Part shown: positions 11,087 through 24,044 of the stretch, in pieces
Position numbering within the stretch: position 1 is the first letter of the stretch
Layout of the letters: the number at the start of each line of letters is the position of its first letter
Assembly (NCBI GenBank): GCA_034190945.1
Contig: CM067224.1
Span: 37,700,661 to 37,764,660, forward strand
Length of the DNA stretch: 64,000 nucleotides
Direction: 5' to 3'
Source: Octodonta nipae
Lineage: Eukaryota > Arthropoda > Insecta > Coleoptera > Chrysomelidae
Position numbers and translations under genes: made by a program
Notes under the pieces: model-generated
Databases searched by the model: none
Seen by the model: only the letters and a program-made list of their open reading frames with translations
What the model was told of the DNA's origin: nothing

Positions 11087-11677
11087 TTTACGATCAAATT
11101 AAAACAATACAATCTTTTTACGTTCAAATAAAGAAAACTAATAAGTTATTTTGACAACTACTGTCACTTCTGCAATGAATTTCATGGACTACTAAACTTA
11201 ATTCTGATTTAATTTGGGCCTGATTTAAACAAACGCACGTGTATTCGACTATGGAACAAGCAGGCTGTGACGGTATAATGCCATCGATTGGCCAATAGAA
11301 ATACAAATCCTTACCGAGTGGTTTGTTTATATCGGGCGTAAATGAAATCTGAACCGAGTTTAGCTACCATCGAATTTTTCCTGGCCTTAGTTACTTTTCT
11401 GTTAATATCTCGGTAGGTATTGAAGTAAACAATATCAAACCCGATATTTTTGTATTCGCAATAAAATGTTTCATCAGAAACTAAAATACTATACAGGGTG
11501 TTTAATTACAAATTTTAAAATCGACATTACTTCCGGTAAAACAGGAAGTTCAAAATTGTAAAAAAAAATTGGAAACAAATAGCCAATCTACTGCAGTATC
11601 CACCTTCCAAATTTCATTTTGATATCTCTAATAATTCCAGAGATATTTACTTGGTTCCACACATTTGCCCATCACTG

Positions 11678-13605
11678 TATATTAATCTATTAAAATCTTC
11701 TAACATTTTTGAAGGGAATTCTTTCTCATTTTGGTCCAAATGACATAATAATTTTAAGAAACTACTTGAAACGTGTTTGTAAGTCTTAATTTCTACTATA
11801 AAACGATTGAAGTTTTAGGCAGTTAGTTCTTCATAAAAACAAACAAGTCATGAAATTGGGATTTATTACAAAAGTAGTGTTTACATTAATATTAAGTCAA
11901 AATCATTAATGTAATGTAATAATAATAAAATTAACCACAATTACAATTTTCATGTCGTGCCTCCACCTCAAGAGAATCCTAGATCCGTCCATGAGCCTTG
12001 ACAGCTATTGTCAGTGCATCGCTGGCTAGCTTTTGCATATTCGTACTTTCAATGGAATTCTTAAAAAACCAAGATAAATAAATTAAAGTAGAATTTATGA
12101 ACTTTCAAAATATCTTTAATATATTCTGATCGGACTAGTCTCGTTAATATGATGGGATGTGCAAATTATTTATCTAAGTTTAAATTTCAATTCTTCAAAA
12201 ACTACTTTTTCAATAGCATCCATCGTGATTCCATATAAACTAGAGTTCATAAACTATCATTTTGACGATTATTAATATTCCAGTGTCACGTACCGAAAAG
12301 TTAAAAAAAAAATCCATTTTTGACTAGTTTTTCTAATTTTGTCAATCAAAAATGATCCAATCAATATGAATAAACGCTCATTTTCTGATGTTCTACAACT
12401 TTTCTGTGGTCGGCATCATTACTTATCATTATATAAGCAGAAAACAAGAGAAATTCCTATTTTTGCTGGCTTTGATTATTTAAATAACTCAATTTAACAG
12501 GTTTGCTGTTAAGTTCTTAGCAATTATTCTCTATAAACCGGTATAAATTTGGCGTCAAACAACGAACCAAATAGAGAGATTCATATTTTTCATAGATAAT
12601 ATTAAGGGACTCGCCTTTTTGCAATGACAGGGTTGCCAAGCTAAACCATAATCGATTTTGCACATCACTAATTATTATCGTTCCACGATAAAATTAATTG
12701 AAAATAGGATGAAACTAAATGAAAATAAACTAGCCTGTCGTATCAGAATGTCTACTTAAGTTATTCTTTGTAAAAATGGCTGCATGTTTTGAGACCTAAA
12801 ATGAAATTATGACTTAGATTTTTAAAGTATATATGAGTATTGCTAAAAATATAACTTTTGCTTGAAAAAGGAAATGTATTTATTTTTGGGAAAAATAACA
12901 ATTCTTATGAAAGGAGTAGATTAAAACTGAAAATTCCATCCAATTATGCAATTATATTCATCTTTCTGCCAATTTGCTGAACTTGCAGTATAATGTTGTT
13001 TGTTGTGTTTTGAACATAAGTTCTTATGGTTACCAAGTTCTAAATAGGCAAGTCTTAAGATATAAAAAGACAAAAATTAGCAACATGATTAATTTATAAC
13101 ATTACGTAAATATCGCACAAACATTGAAGAGAAAAATATCTCTACGAAGATCAATTGAATTTTTATTTTACTATTGGGAAACTTGTTGGTTGAGACGATA
13201 ATCTCTAATTTCACTTGTAATATGAATTATAAACTGCACCGCGGCCTTACATTCCTCTGAATTTAGAACTATGCAACAATTTTATTACCATATTTGTAAA
13301 GATTGACAAAACCTTATTGCAATAAATTTTTTTTAATATATTTTATTTGACATATGTATTTTATTAAATTTACATATCTCTCCCATCTTAAACTCGGGTC
13401 GTTTTTATTTTTTATTTTTTATGTATATCCTTAATATACAGGACCACATAACATCGAAAGCCCCAACATTACACAATGATACATTTTCATTTAAATTGAC
13501 AGGTAAAACTTTAAGAACAAAATGTACTAGTACGCGTTGACTTAATAAGCCCAAAATATGTTTATGCCTTATGGACCAAGCCATATAACCTTTTTTCAAC
13601 TTTTT
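11678..13605. other. AT-rich sequence, nothing recognised
   Basis: No coding frame above noise. A segment at about 13440-13510 (GAAAGCCCC...) resembles one at 14210-14270, so related copies flank the minisatellite that follows. Confidence 0.45.
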
Positions 13606-13608
13606 TGA

Positions 13609-14142
13609 CAACCCTGTATAACTATAGAGAATTCCACTCCACCCTATGTACCAACCATCCTGTACATACGATGCCTACGGACAAGCATAAATTTGTGAAC
13701 TGCCTTCTGTACATTATAGGACGCAGTAGAATCCATTCCATATTTACGGAGTCAAATCCGTCCTATATTTCAACCATCGTATATAACTCCTTGTGTACTA
13801 CCCTATAAATTATTCATTTTTAACATTTTGTATTATCATCCTGTATAACATTAATTCCTCTCCACACTATATGCAACTTCTTATGAACTATGAAATCATT
13901 AATTTTTTAATCACACTGTATAAATACTCCAGCATATATTTCAACCATCCTATATATGATTTGTTTATGGCCACATCATACAACAGTTCAACCATCCTGT
14001 ATATACGACTGTCTATGGACCACCATGTTTTTAACTGCCTTCTGTAACTATCATTCTACTCCGTCCTATTTTCATCATATATATACACCTTCTACCACTT
14101 TGTGATTGTGCTTGCTATAACTAAACACCCTGTGTATAATCG
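13609..14142 (-). repeat. Degenerate minisatellite (CACCCTGTATA family)
   Basis: Irregular units contain variants of CCATCCTGTATATACGACTG, CTATGGACCACC and TTCTACTCCGTCCTATATTT. The reverse complement matches the arrays at 36285-36930 and 61390-63480 and the same orientation recurs at 28190-28785. Several small frames here are by-products of the repeat. Confidence 0.7.
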
Positions 14143-15009
14143 CACCGAATAGCAGCTTAGAGCTGAACATGTGTTTTCACTGAATTTTCTATTAGGCCGG
14201 GAGAATGTGACACCAAAAGCCCCGTCTTCGCAAAATTGAAAAATTTTCAGTTAAATAGGTATTTGCCTGGTATACAAAAAAAAAACGGGCTTGGTACTCA
14301 TTGATTTAAGGAGCCGAAAATACTATGCTTTACTACCATATGCTTGAAATTTACATAGAAAATTTTCAAATTCGCAATCAAAACTTCCAGTACCTACAAT
14401 TCCCGCACTATTACGTTGAAATTAAAATATTTATGAGGATGTCCGTTACGTCACTTCGATGAAAGTTTTGATGAGAAAATTAGAATTTTCGGCGATTTTC
14501 TGTAAAACTGCAAGTTGCACGTCGCAGAAAGGCATATGAGAGATCACCTAGGGATCTTCTTTTATAAATTACACGTTAAAAAACTATACACATCCCTAAG
14601 GGGTTTTTGAAAAATTGACCAATTCTGAATTAATTAGAACCTTTACACATTGAAAAATTCAATTTCCCATATAAATAACAAAGGGTGTTTTTATTTTTAG
14701 GTATTAAATTTTTGTTTAGACAAAATAAAAATACATCATTTGTAGGACAATAAATTTGCGATAAAAAGTTTGAGCAAACACTCTCCGACAAACAGTTTTT
14801 GGGTTGTAAAGCTAAAAAGGTGAATGTTAATAATAATCGTTACCAAATTTTCTATAAATTGATTTTTTTTAATCTTAAATTAGATATTTTTCACAATAAA
14901 CCCTGAGAAGTTATTAAATTTTTAATTTTAGAAACAAAATTTGTGTTTAGTAAATAAATATAAATTACCATGTATAAATCATTAGAATTACAAATAGTAA
15001 TTGCTTGTT
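14143..15009. other. AT-rich sequence, nothing recognised
   Basis: Apart from the flanking repeat near 14210-14270 no structure or gene was supported. Confidence 0.4.
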
Positions 15010-15397
15010 CTTTCTCTTCTGAATTGGTAACATTAATGTTTTGTTTATTGGCATTGGGAAATTGCTTCCTATACATTGTCTCAGCTTGTAATAAGTATTG
15101 TTTCTGTTCTTCGTTATAAGTTAAACTTCGATTATATGTTTGTCTTAATTGAACTCCTCGTTCACCAGTACTATTTAAGAAGTGTACATTTTTGAAAGTT
15201 TTTAAGCATATATTATAATCTTTATTGAGATTTACATTGTTATGGATGCCATTACAAAAAGCATGTGAATGATACTGTTGATCAAGGAGTTCAATTAATA
15301 GAAGCATATAACCGGACTTTAACTTGTAACGAAGAACAGAAGAAATACTTACAAGTTGTGGCAATGCATAGAATAGAAAGCAATTGTCCAATGCCAA
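14891..15397 (-). CDS. Unrecognised frame across the 15-kb inverted repeat
   Basis: 168 codons, no known motif, no signal peptide or membrane segment of note. Middle part is hydrophilic (Glu/Gln/Lys/Asn-rich) and repeated in the other arm, the ends are AT-driven. More likely a repeat by-product or a fragment of an element ORF than a functional gene. Confidence 0.2.
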   Translation of the reverse strand: MALDNCFLFYALPQLVSISSVLRYKLKSGYMLLLIELLDQQYHSHAFCNGIHNNVNLNKDYNICLKTFKNVHFLNSTGERGVQLRQTYNRSLTYNEEQKQYLLQAETMYRKQFPNANKQNINVTNSEEKEQAITICNSNDLYMVIYIYLLNTNFVSKIKNLITSQGLL

Positions 15398-15434
15398 TAA
15401 ACAAACATTAATGTTACCAACTCAGAAATGAAAG
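15010..15434. repeat. Imperfect inverted repeat, arms ~150 bp, ~124-bp spacer
   Basis: Left arm 15010-15158 and right arm 15283-15434 are reverse complements with scattered differences; shared words include AACGAAGAACAGAA and CCAATGCCAATAAACAAA. The minus-strand frame 14891-15397 (168 codons) crosses the whole structure. Its stretch YNEEQKQYLLQAETMYRKQF is encoded in the left arm and again, diverged (CNEEQKKYL), on the plus strand of the right arm. I do not recognise the protein; it may be a fragment of a repeated coding sequence present in both orientations. Confidence 0.65.
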
Positions 15435-18400
15435 AAAAAAAAATACTATTAGTAATTCTAACGATTTAAACATTGTAATTTATATTTATTTATTTTCCTA
15501 TAAATGTTCTAGTTTTATTTTTCCTCAAAAAAATGTCATCCCGAAAAATAGTGTAGAAAGCGAAAATAAATTCTTGTGTTATTTATATGGGAAATCTAAT
15601 TTTGCAATCAGTGAAGTTTCTAATTAACTTTTTTCGGTGGCAATATTTTTCTTTTTTTATAAATTATCAGATTTTCAGGTAAGACCGAAAAAACAAAAAT
15701 ATCGCCAAAAAATGAAACACCCTAGTGTAACATGTCCTTTAGGAAAATTTGTTTTGGGGTTCATATCAAATATTTGATATACTTTTTTATAAAACATCTC
15801 TGTCAAAGATTTTTTGCATTGTAATTTCAGTCAGAAATTACCATTTTGACCCAGTGTTGCTATTTTAGCCACTTTATCGCCACAATTGACTAGATTTGCT
15901 TAGTTGCAAAAAAATTTTTTGGCGACAAAAAGTATTTACCAACTTATCTGACGAATTTAGAGTACAAATAAAAAGAGTTTTAGAATATTTTTTGTCAACT
16001 GGCAAAAAAAATAATTTGTAATTATCAAGATAATGATTACTAATATGCATTAAATATCGAACAACGCCTTACCAGCTAGTGTGTTATCGTCGATAACTCG
16101 ATCTTTCATTCAAATTTAAAGCTTTTTATCTTATAACTTTTTCACAACAGCACTTTATTTTTCTAAATGTTTACTCTAAATGGAATTATTTTTCCAATGG
16201 TTGGTGAGACAAGGGCAATGTAAATGGGGATTCCCTGGGTTTTATTGTATTTTTTATAAAAATATATAATTTAATTAATTTAGTTAATTCCCTACATATT
16301 TATGATGTTTATTTTTTATGTCCCTCCATTTAAAGCTTGTGCCCCTCTCAGAACAAAGTCTTAGATTCGCTCATAGGAGCAGAAGCTTTAACGGCTTCTG
16401 ATGTTGACCTTACGACTCCGTGTTGCTGGAATTTGCACTGCTTTGACCTCTCATATCTTATGAAAGGAGAAATTTAGGACTGAATCTGTTCAAATTGTAA
16501 AAAATCACAAATTTGAGCAACAGTTTATATCATTTACTCTACCATAAGATACTTAGTGAGGGGTAAACTATCTAATCCGTTTCAAAAAGGTGCTATATAA
16601 AAAACGAATTTATTAATAAATAATGTAACTCTTTTGCGATCCCAAAGACATATATTACAATAGCAAATGAAATGACCTTCTTTCTGTATTTCAGTAAACC
16701 TAATTAAGCTGTTTAACACGAAAAATGGAAGAGAATGTTTATTTTCTACTTCACGTATTTTCTTGTAACAAATTGTAAGATGTGTTTTTTCTCGCTGCTT
16801 CTATTACCACCTGATATTGCGGCACCCTATCAACTGATAAGGGTAAGTGGTTTGATGTTGGGTAATAAATTCCTAGAATATTTATTACGGTGCCAAAAGT
16901 TTCAGACAGTTATATATAAATATAACTGTAGATGTATTCTAATGCTGAAAATAGAATGTAACAATGATATATCTTTTAGCAATTTAAAGTAACTGTCTTT
17001 TTTGCAATACCTAATCATTCCTCTAATTTACCTCTATTGATTTCATCTACAAGATGCTGTATGAGAAACAGACGCTTCTCAAATAAAACTATGCTTAATT
17101 AATTTAGACGAAAGAATTAATTAATTTTAGTAATTTAAAGATCCACACTTAAAAACGATTTGATTGTATCTTTTAAATCGCAAAAATCCTCCGATGGGTT
17201 ATATGTTTCAAATTAACGTTTTTCAGAAAGGTTTGTAAACTTCTGGGGTTGTTTTTACAACAAAACTCCCAGAAAGAGAAACGCAATCATCAGGAGCTCT
17301 AGTCAATCTGCATGCAAGAACAATTCCTTACAATCAGAATGCAGGTTTTTCAGCAGTTTAATGTAATGGACAGTACATAATGTCCAAACTCAATAGACAA
17401 GCCCTCGTTATATGGTCCCAAATCGTTCCGTTTTGAATTTATGATAGTTAATGGTTGAGTTAGTTATTTTGGAGTGCCTGAATTACAGCTGAGGCTTCTT
17501 ATTAGGATGAGATAGAATACTGGTCTCTACTCCAGGTATGAATTTACTATTCCAAACCTTTACGTCTATAAATCATATTCAGAATTTTAGGGAAGTACGC
17601 AATGACAATTAAAGAATGCACAATTTGACAATAAATTGTCAAACATTTTAATGTTAATTTTATTGCCTTGGAAACTGCGTCTGACTCAGACCCTGAAATT
17701 TTTAAATATACACATTTTCCCGTATCAGGGGTGTTATTGGCAAGAAATTTTAAAAATTGAATCTGGAAATGCCACAACTGTCATTTAGAAAACCACTCAG
17801 AAAACCACATAGTTTCATGTTTATAGCTTTCCTAATATCCCGTATTTTAGTATCTTATTACGAAACGAATTGCCCAGAATGTTGATACATTCTTTTATTT
17901 GTAGAGTATAACCTAACGTCATCTTCATATTCTATCTTGAAGAATAAACAACGTTCATACACCTTTAACGCCTTTTAAGCTGTGTGTCATTTAGAGAATT
18001 ATTAACGGATTATCTAGGTACTATTTTTTTGTAAGTCAGTGCCAAATAAACTTAAATCCTCTATTGACTACATATCTCTTTATTCATCAAACTTGTAATA
18101 TAATTCAGATTCAAAACAGGTTTCCGAATTGATGGTTGCTTTGCTCTATGTTCAAAAATATACTGAATAGTTAGCTAATTTAATATGTAATTGTTTATAT
18201 AATGCAGTTTACGTGCAGCTAATAATTAATTTGCCATTAGGTCTTGTAGTTCTTGGTGCTTAATTGGTGATTTTAAATATTTGCGAAGAAAACATATGTG
18301 CCACTACTAGAATATTTACGATTTCTTTAATTTTATTTTTTCGATTTTCTGAAATATATGTTTAGCGTTATATAAATTATTTGTGACCACCTAGTGATTA

Positions 18401-19436
18401 AGGAGTTTTAGTGAAATTAGTAAGCTTCATAAAATAGGACTATTACTACCATATTTGTATCAGAGAGTCTGAAAGGGGGCATCTACGATACAGAAAATAT
18501 ATGAGTGTTCCTCTTCTCTTAGAATTGTTCAAATTTTAAATTATCCAATTGTATTATTTGGTGGATGCGCCAGAAACATTAATAAGCATTAAATTTATTT
18601 ACAAAATTATCTATATCAGTTCGTACTATACGTCTCCTATCACATATTTGCCTCTGGAAATTATTTTCAACCCCCAATTATTATTTATTTCTCTAACAAT
18701 TTGAACCTACTGGTTGAACATGAAGAAGGAATTTAATGTGATATTTGGTGAATGCTCCAGCAATAAAATCACATAATCAAGTTATAGGGTTGCTCTGTGA
18801 CATTTAATCATTTTAGAATTTGTTTCTTAAATTTAAATAGGCTATTATACAAAAAACGAGCAGCAGTCACTGAGTCAGATATCTCCCTGCCTCTGTGTGT
18901 CTTTCATTGTGGCATTGTTAATAATGAACATACATTTCAGGAAAATTAAAATATTTATCACTTGTTACGAATTAAGTATTAATCCCAATTTGTGATTAAT
19001 TCTTAATTTAAGTATGACTGCAAAGGAACATATGACATATAAGTTATTTTTAAATTAAAATATAAAATTTGTTGCCTTATAATAATTTTTATCTTCTGGC
19101 AATACAAAACTAGGTCACTTCAATTACAACAAATTAAATTATAGGAACATTATTTAAGTAGATATTTTTTAAATATCAAGGTACTCCCAGAATATAGTTC
19201 AAAATAGCTGCTGTAATATAGTTTAAACCAATACATATTAAGACTGTTATCTATTTTAAAACAAATTTGAATACTGAAAAGTAGCTTTGCGAGGAATCGG
19301 CGCTGTGAAATTCAAAAATCCCCAAGTAAGTTACGTACATACTATTTAAAACACCCCTCTTATTTACCTAACAGAAAATAATTTAATTCCTATAAAATGT
19401 AGTATTATTGTGGTATTAAGTTTATTAATTTTCAAG
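15435..19436. other. About 4 kb AT-rich sequence, nothing recognised
   Basis: No repeat family from elsewhere in the window and no coding frame with a recognisable motif. A GGTAAGTGG at 16842-16850 looks like a splice donor but has no supported exon upstream. Confidence 0.4.
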
Positions 19437-19440
19437 ATAC

Positions 19441-19759
19441 TGTTGTAAAGTCCGTGGGTTCAATTTAAAATTATAAAACTAATATTCACTTTCACTTTTC
19501 TAGAAAACTTTTATTTACATCGAATATACAACAGCTGATTCAAATATCACAATAACAATTTCGCATATAAGCTCTTCGCTCCGTCAACTGATCTCGCGAT
19601 CGTGGCGTGCTTCCTTTATAAAAGCAGCTTCGAATTCTCCAGTAAAATCAATCATCACTCCTTCCGCTGCCGAGTCTTTTCGAGAACCGTTTTTTATCTC
19701 AAAGCGTTTGTTGTCGTACTGAAATAAAACAGGGTCGGCTTTGGGTAAATTTCGTAACA
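19441..19759 (-). mobile_element. Solo LTR, family B (Ty3/gypsy), with 4-bp target duplication
   Basis: Read on the minus strand it starts TGTTACGAAATTTACCC and ends ACGGACTTTACAACA, matching the 3' LTR of the gypsy element at 60165-60468 (shared: TACGACAACAAACG, TTCTCGAAAAGACTCGGCAG, GAATCAGCTGTT, GAACCCACGGACTTT). ATAC flanks both sides (19437-19440, 19760-19763). No internal sequence is present, so it is a recombination product of a full insertion. Confidence 0.9.
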
Positions 19760-19763
19760 ATAC

Positions 19764-20639
19764 CAAGACATGATTTCAGAAATAATAAAATTGGACAGAC
19801 AAGGACAAACCTGCGAAGGAACTAACTTTTCGTTTGCTTTCAAATTCACGGTACCTAATAGCATAAAACGATAATTTTTTCTTGATACTCTTAAAGTCAG
19901 ATCAAGTACATTCTAATAAGGTCCGTTATTAATGTGCATTGTACGCTACCTCTACAAGTATATGCTCATAAGTCCGATATTAAGAAGTCTACAATTTGGT
20001 TACTGGCAGCCACAGCTTGTAACGTTGGCCATTTGTCGTGTGGTGACGAATGTTAATTCTTTAAGTTAATATACCCAAATCGGGAATTAAAACGAAAAGC
20101 ACATTGTATGTTGGCATTGTATATTAATTGGATGTTAAATTTGTTTATTTAGTACAATTTATTGATTTAACAAAGAAAACTAAGTTGTATGGATTTTTCA
20201 AGGTCAAAGAAGTGTCGGAACAAAGTCTAATTTTTGTATTTCACAACCATATTGATTTTCTGAAGTATTTGTATGGCCTTCCTTAAGAAGCTTTGACTTC
20301 AAAAACAATTGATTAATTAAACTGGGGTCACCACCATTGAATTTATCAAACAATATATAAAAAAAACTACAGAATTTATAACATTTTTCATTTTGAATTC
20401 GGTTAAAATTGATCGGTTATCTCAGCCCTATCTAATTTTTAACCTGAAAATTGTCCAGGAAATTAGTTGGTTGACAGTTTGGGCAAATTTGGTGTCCTTT
20501 CATTCCGTTAAGATCTTCAGCTAAGCTACCTGAAGTAAATTTACCAGATGTGGATAAAAATTCTTTGCATTCCTTGCACCAACTTGCGCTCCCGCCATAA
20601 TATACGTCACAAAATAAAATTCCATTTCTCTATACCAAG
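19764..20639. other. Sequence upstream of the host-like exon, nothing recognised
   Basis: AT-rich, no supported repeat or gene; any distal regulatory sites for the gene starting at 20917 would lie here. Confidence 0.4.
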
Positions 20640-20916
20640 ATAGAGACCGAAACTGGCAGCGTAGCGCTGGCGCGTCTGGCATATTCTGATTCTCGTGTCG
20701 CACGATACGGTAAGCGGCGGGTCCTCTTGGTGGCATGCGATAGCCGCATCCGCATTACAACTGCCGCTTTTGCTTGTCTACCATCAACCGGAGGAGGAGG
20801 ACTCAATTCATCGTTCATCAAGAGTGCCGGCGTTGACGGCAAGAGGGTTTTTCGCGCACCGCTTGTTTTTTCGCTTTTCTGCTTGTTCTCGTGTGTGTTT
20901 TTGAGTGTTTGATGTG
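20640..20916 (+). promoter_or_regulatory. Probable promoter/5'UTR of a host gene
   Basis: A local rise in GC and CpG content (GCGTAGCGCTGGCGCGTC, CGGTAAGCGGCGGG, GCCGGCGTTGACGGC) against a strongly AT-rich background, non-repetitive in the window, ending just before an ATG that begins a signal-peptide-like exon. No convincing TATA box or initiator was identified. Overlapping small frames on both strands (20521-20974) are by-products of the GC content. Confidence 0.5.
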
Positions 20917-21001
20917 ATGCAGAAAACTGGTGGCCAGATGATGAGGGTGTCGACAACGGGAGTGCGTTTTCCACTTTTTTGGATCTTTCTCTTATTATGC
21001 G
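20917..21001 (+). CDS. First coding exon of a host gene: signal peptide plus splice donor
   Basis: ATG at 20917 (in-frame TGA at 20902, so this is the first possible Met). The 28 codons end in the hydrophobic run VRFPLFWIFLLLC preceded by an N-region with Arg and Lys, the pattern of a secretory signal peptide or signal anchor. The coding bases stop at 21001 and are followed by GTAAGTTG (21002-21009), a textbook 5' splice site in phase 1. The product is presumably a secreted or membrane protein; the family cannot be told from the leader alone. No downstream exon was found, implying a long first intron filled with mobile elements. Confidence 0.55.
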
Positions 21002-23160
21002 GTAAGTTGTTTTCCGCTTGGAAACTTAATGCAGACTAATTGCAGATAATTAGTGGATGAAGGTTTAAGGTGAGATTTTTTATTTCCAAGAAAACGGTGC
21101 TTAACGGTAAGGTTTTGCAACAGTTTCTAGAAATTTTATAATCTATTATAACTCTTTCACAACATAAAGTATTAAAGAAAATACTTTTTATGACGGAAAC
21201 AATTTTTAAAGTTATTAATTATTACTAGCCAGGACAATGTTTATATGGAAACAGGAATGAAATTAAAGTACCTTTTTTAATACTTTGAAGGTAACTTAAA
21301 ACTCAGTGGTGACAACTGTTCATTAAGGTGAAACATAAAAAAATAACGAAACCATACATACCCGGAAATAAATGCAATGCAGTATGAATTTGAATAAGCA
21401 GTTTATCTGGACTTCAATGACACACCATAAATAACTGCACTTAATACGTTTCAAGTTGTCCTAATTTGTAATTTTAAGGTTTCCGAAACTTTTAAACTAG
21501 CAACGCTTTTAAAATATCCAATTTTGATATATCAGCAAATTAGATTTTAAACAATTTTTTGTTCACAACTGTGGTGTGTGCACTGCCTTACGCAAGTCAA
21601 ATCTTAAAAAATATATATTGAAGATATCTCAGAACTGTAGTTTGAAGGCTTTTTGAGAGCAAGGCGGTATTTTTCAAGTTCTAGGTTAAATCCCGTTGCC
21701 AATGGATTTTATAATTAATGCAACATCACCGTAACTAACGAGAATCTAATGTTTTTTATGTACAAGTGACATGAAAAAAAATTACAAATCACACATTATT
21801 TTTATTCAAGAAAGTTTGTCTTAGGAAAATTATCTTGACCATTTAGGTACGACTATGTTATAAGAGTCGATAACAAAGAATCTTGAACGTTCGAAAAAAC
21901 ACATGAATTATCCGGGCCTACTGTTGTTCAAAAGTACTTGGCCATTTAGACTTCATCCATCAGTGTCCAAGAACAACTAATATCTGTGGAACTAGATGGC
22001 ATGCAATCGATTTCATTTAATATAATTTTGGCCTACATATTTTTATTTATTCACAAATTTTAGAGCCTATAAGTGTTTCCAATATAGTAATTATTATAAC
22101 AAGGAATTTATTGGGACGTTAAGTAGTAATATTTGTTACATCCTATTTAATATTGTTCTGAAAGCTCTTGTATGTGTGGTATGGTTGTTGTAATGTCTTG
22201 CGTGTCAGTATTGTGCTGGGTTCAATTTCATTTAATCCTTAATGAATAAATAATTTAAGGTATTTATTAACAGCGATTTCTGTCTTTATTGAATTTATTC
22301 ACAGTATATAAATATTTAATAATGCATACTTTTACTGCATTTTGGTTAATAGATTTAACAATGAAGTTACCTGGTTTGTGTTCTGAGTTCTGTGTCGAAT
22401 GAGGATTCTGCTTATGTTATTGTTATCATATTTTGTGTATATTATGTAGTTATAATAACGCAAGATCTCTTTTGAACAAAATATTAGTATTTCATATTTC
22501 TCCGTGATAATGTTACTAGATTCAGAAAATAGCCAAGAACCGATGACCCTCTCGTATTAGTTGAACTTGTGTTTAATTGCTCATTCAAAACATAAATTTT
22601 AATTGAAGTCGACTGAAGTAACATTGTGAATAATTCTTAGAAAAACTTTGCTCTACCGCCATAATATCCTCTATATTTAATTTAATTAGGCTATTTGTTT
22701 CAAATCCTTTGACAGTTATCAAACTGACTCGGAGATTAATTAGTTACTTTTAAGCCAAAAGGTGTATAGTGGCAAGTTTTGTCCGAGCTGTTCAGTCAAT
22801 TCTTTGGAGCTACACGATTATGGCAGATGTCTGACATACAGGCAAAAACTGTTGGGGCTCAAATCTCATTTAGAGATGATTTTCTTTTTTTGCATTACAA
22901 AGGAGTATGTTGCCACAAGAAAAATCTCCAAATGTGAATGTCTTGGATTTGGCTGTTCTATATACGGTATATTTTGAGCTATTATTTTGTCAAAAAAAAG
23001 AAGATGTTACTAATTTGGCACCCATTTTTACAGTAATAAATAGAAAATGCCTGTAAAACGTCAAATAGCTACTAAACAGATTATATGGTTTTACCAATCA
23101 AATTAATAATATTTTAAAATACTGACACAACAACCACGTTCAATTACATCACCAGACTAC
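21002..23160 (+). other. Putative first intron, unrepetitive part
   Basis: Begins with the GTAAGT donor. AT-rich, no supported frames; the small frame at 22762-22977 has no recognisable feature. Confidence 0.35.
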
Positions 23161-23167
23161 TGATCAG

Positions 23168-23476
23168 AAACTGCTGAAATGGAAAGAGAAGCCCCTTCAT
23201 GGAAGACACATAAATGACGTCAACCACAATAGACCAGATATAGTGTTGGTAGATAAAGTCGCTCGGATATAGCAATTCATAACAACAATAATATAAATAA
23301 CCAAATATAGGGATTTGGAATTTCAAATAAAGACTCAGTGGGACATGAACAACACACAGGACAGGACTAGTTCCAAAAAATCTATTAAACAATTTAAAAT
23401 ACCTCGGTCTGAACGAACATCATTACCAACAAATGCAAAAAGAGCCCGGACGGTAAGGAAGTTTATGTGAAACTGC
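23168..23476 (+). pseudogene. C-terminal end of a non-LTR retrotransposon polyprotein, decayed
   Basis: Frame 1 reads NHNRPDIVLVDKVAR. A frameshift then gives DIAIHNNNNINN, and a further frame gives PKNLLNNLKYLGLNE and finally RTVRKFM before a stop. This order (RPDIV..DK, DIA.P..NN, GL.PK.L...L..LGL, RIVRKF) is what I recall from the region after the reverse transcriptase in a common arthropod LINE family. Several frameshifts and stops; the minus-strand frames here are shadows. Confidence 0.65.
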
Positions 23477-24044
23477 TGCCGCGACTCTAACCACGGGCCT
23501 GAAAACCTGGCAAGGGCTCCCACAGAGCTAAACCCTTTTGATATCTAGGATATCTAGGGTTTAGTGAATTTTGACCTAAAGGCACGCTATGTGTGCCTTA
23601 AAGAGAGTGTGCTGTCATTCATTGTATGGTCAAGTCGGGCGTTTAAAAATAAAACAGAACTACACCGCAAACTATCTGCAAAGAAATTACGACTTCGCGA
23701 TAACTAAGATGTTTTTTCCAACGACTATAACGTCTGTATTCGTAGTTTTTGCATTGTGTTTGTTTTATTGACATTTTAAATGCTGGTTTGTAAGTGTGCA
23801 ATTGGCATGAAACGTTTATTTATAGTGAATAATGTTTCGTTTCAAAAAGTGAATTAAATCGTACAGTTTGGTGCAGTTTTTGTCTTAAAAATAATAATTA
23901 TATATTTGTATTAGGTAAGTACTGACATCTGTCTAAAATTTTGAAATTAACCAAGTACTTGTTGACTAATTAAGCGGTTAAAATAGATTATTGTACGTTA
24001 CATTGTTTGGAGTTATTACTAAATAATATGTAAGCAGGTATATA

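Larger units (their letters stand above)
9877..11677 (-). mobile_element. mariner/Tc1-like DNA transposon with ~292-bp terminal inverted repeats
   Basis: The arms are 9877-10168 and 11385-11677. Outer ends read CAGTGATGGGCAA and, reverse-complemented from the right, CAGTGATGGGCAAATG; inner ends are ACAGAAAAGTAATTAAGG and CCTTAGTTACTTTTCTGT. The arms are highly similar along their whole length. The right flank begins TA; the left flank is AA, so a TA duplication is not intact. It encloses a decayed minus-strand transposase. The full 1.8-kb length and long TIRs are unusual for classical mariners (about 30 bp) but occur in Tc1-like relatives. Confidence 0.85.

Noticed and set aside
11124..11306. 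Minus-strand frame upstream of the transposase
   Set aside because: Lies between the transposase start and the terminal inverted repeat; no similarity to a transposase N-terminus.
16735..16992. 85-codon frame containing GGTAAGTGG, considered as a second host exon
   Set aside because: No convincing acceptor with a polypyrimidine tract at a fitting distance and no conserved-looking protein sequence.
20521..20974. Overlapping frames on both strands across the GC-rich block
   Set aside because: Four frames overlap in the same GC-rich stretch; the only one with a coherent biological reading is the short signal-peptide exon ending in a splice donor.
23144..23523. Two overlapping minus-strand frames that look like membrane protein
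   Set aside because: They are antisense to a clear plus-strand LINE C-terminus (RPDIV, DIA, PKNLL, RKFM).
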